Positions 5,731 to 5,790 of a DNA stretch of 5,790 bases are shown here, piece by piece. A program made the translations under genes and the position numbers. Under the pieces are notes generated by a model. That model made no database searches. It had not been told where the DNA came from and worked only from the letters and a program-made list of their open reading frames with translations. Source of the stretch: Candidatus Zixiibacteriota bacterium. GTDB taxonomy: Bacteria > Zixibacteria > MSB-5A5 > GN15 > FEB-12. Position 1 is the stretch's first letter; every line of letters begins with the position of its first letter. Location of the stretch: the NCBI GenBank assembly GCA_022564135.1, contig JADFLZ010000161.1, forward strand, positions 1 through 5,790. Reading direction: 5' to 3'.

Positions 5731-5790
5731 TTATCTTTTCTTCCGTGAACGAGCTTTCGGACGTTTACGCGCTGAAGCTTTGCGCTTAGC
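5731..5790 (-). CDS. C-terminal end of a protein with a Lys/Arg-rich tail, start outside the window
   Basis: The frame entering from the right edge reads AKRKASARKRPKARSRKKR and then TAA at 5733-5731. Of the 19 residues, 12 are Lys or Arg and most others are Ala or Ser. A correctly placed terminator follows 21 nt downstream, which supports this frame as coding. Of the alternatives, one runs past 5731 into the terminator spacer and the other meets a stop at once. Such tails occur on histone H1-like and tail-bearing HU proteins, on RNA helicases and on some ribosome-associated proteins. The folded domain is not in view, so I do not name a product; nucleic-acid binding is an inference from charge. 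Confidence 0.65.
   Translation of the reverse strand, partial: AKRKASARKRPKARSRKKR

Overview
The window looks like chromosomal DNA of a Gram-negative-type bacterium with moderate GC content. Two large proteins carry Sec signal peptides and extracytoplasmic domains. The left-edge gene belongs to a membrane-protein family that I associate with succinate dehydrogenase/fumarate reductase loci in Acidobacteria, Actinobacteria and several candidate phyla. The mix (tandem DUF3857/transglutaminase proteins, a DUF899 thioredoxin-like protein, a Lys/Arg-rich protein tail) suggests an FCB-group, Zixibacteria-like or Acidobacteria-like lineage, but the sequence alone does not fix the taxon. I see no insertion sequence, integrase, tRNA, rRNA, CRISPR array or phage gene.

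Layout. At 1-576 (minus) is the N-terminal 192 residues of a multi-pass membrane protein that runs off the left edge. At 577-857 is a divergent intergenic region holding a good minus-strand promoter candidate (perfect TATAAT), a plausible plus-strand promoter and a 7-2-7 bp palindrome. At 858-1517 (plus) is a DUF899/thioredoxin-like protein with a CxxC motif and a histone-like lysine-rich N-terminal tail. It converges, with a gap of only 38 bp, on a two-gene minus-strand operon. The first gene (5535-3583) is a secreted DUF3857 protein with an apparently intact transglutaminase-type Cys-His-Asp triad. The second (3571-1556) is a secreted paralogue in which all three triad positions appear to be lost. 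The operon has its own promoter candidate at 5592-5620, with two inverted repeats in and around it, and it starts at a TTG codon behind a strong Shine-Dalgarno sequence. Upstream is a minus-strand rho-independent terminator (5683-5713), which closes a gene of which only the last 19 codons, very rich in Lys and Arg, lie in the window.

How the parts relate. The two DUF3857 proteins are spaced 11 bp apart and are almost certainly co-transcribed. An envelope-located active/inactive enzyme pair is the most interesting functional idea here, though no substrate can be inferred. The DUF899 gene and the membrane-protein gene are divergent and may share regulatory DNA, but nothing in the sequence shows a functional link between them or with the operon.
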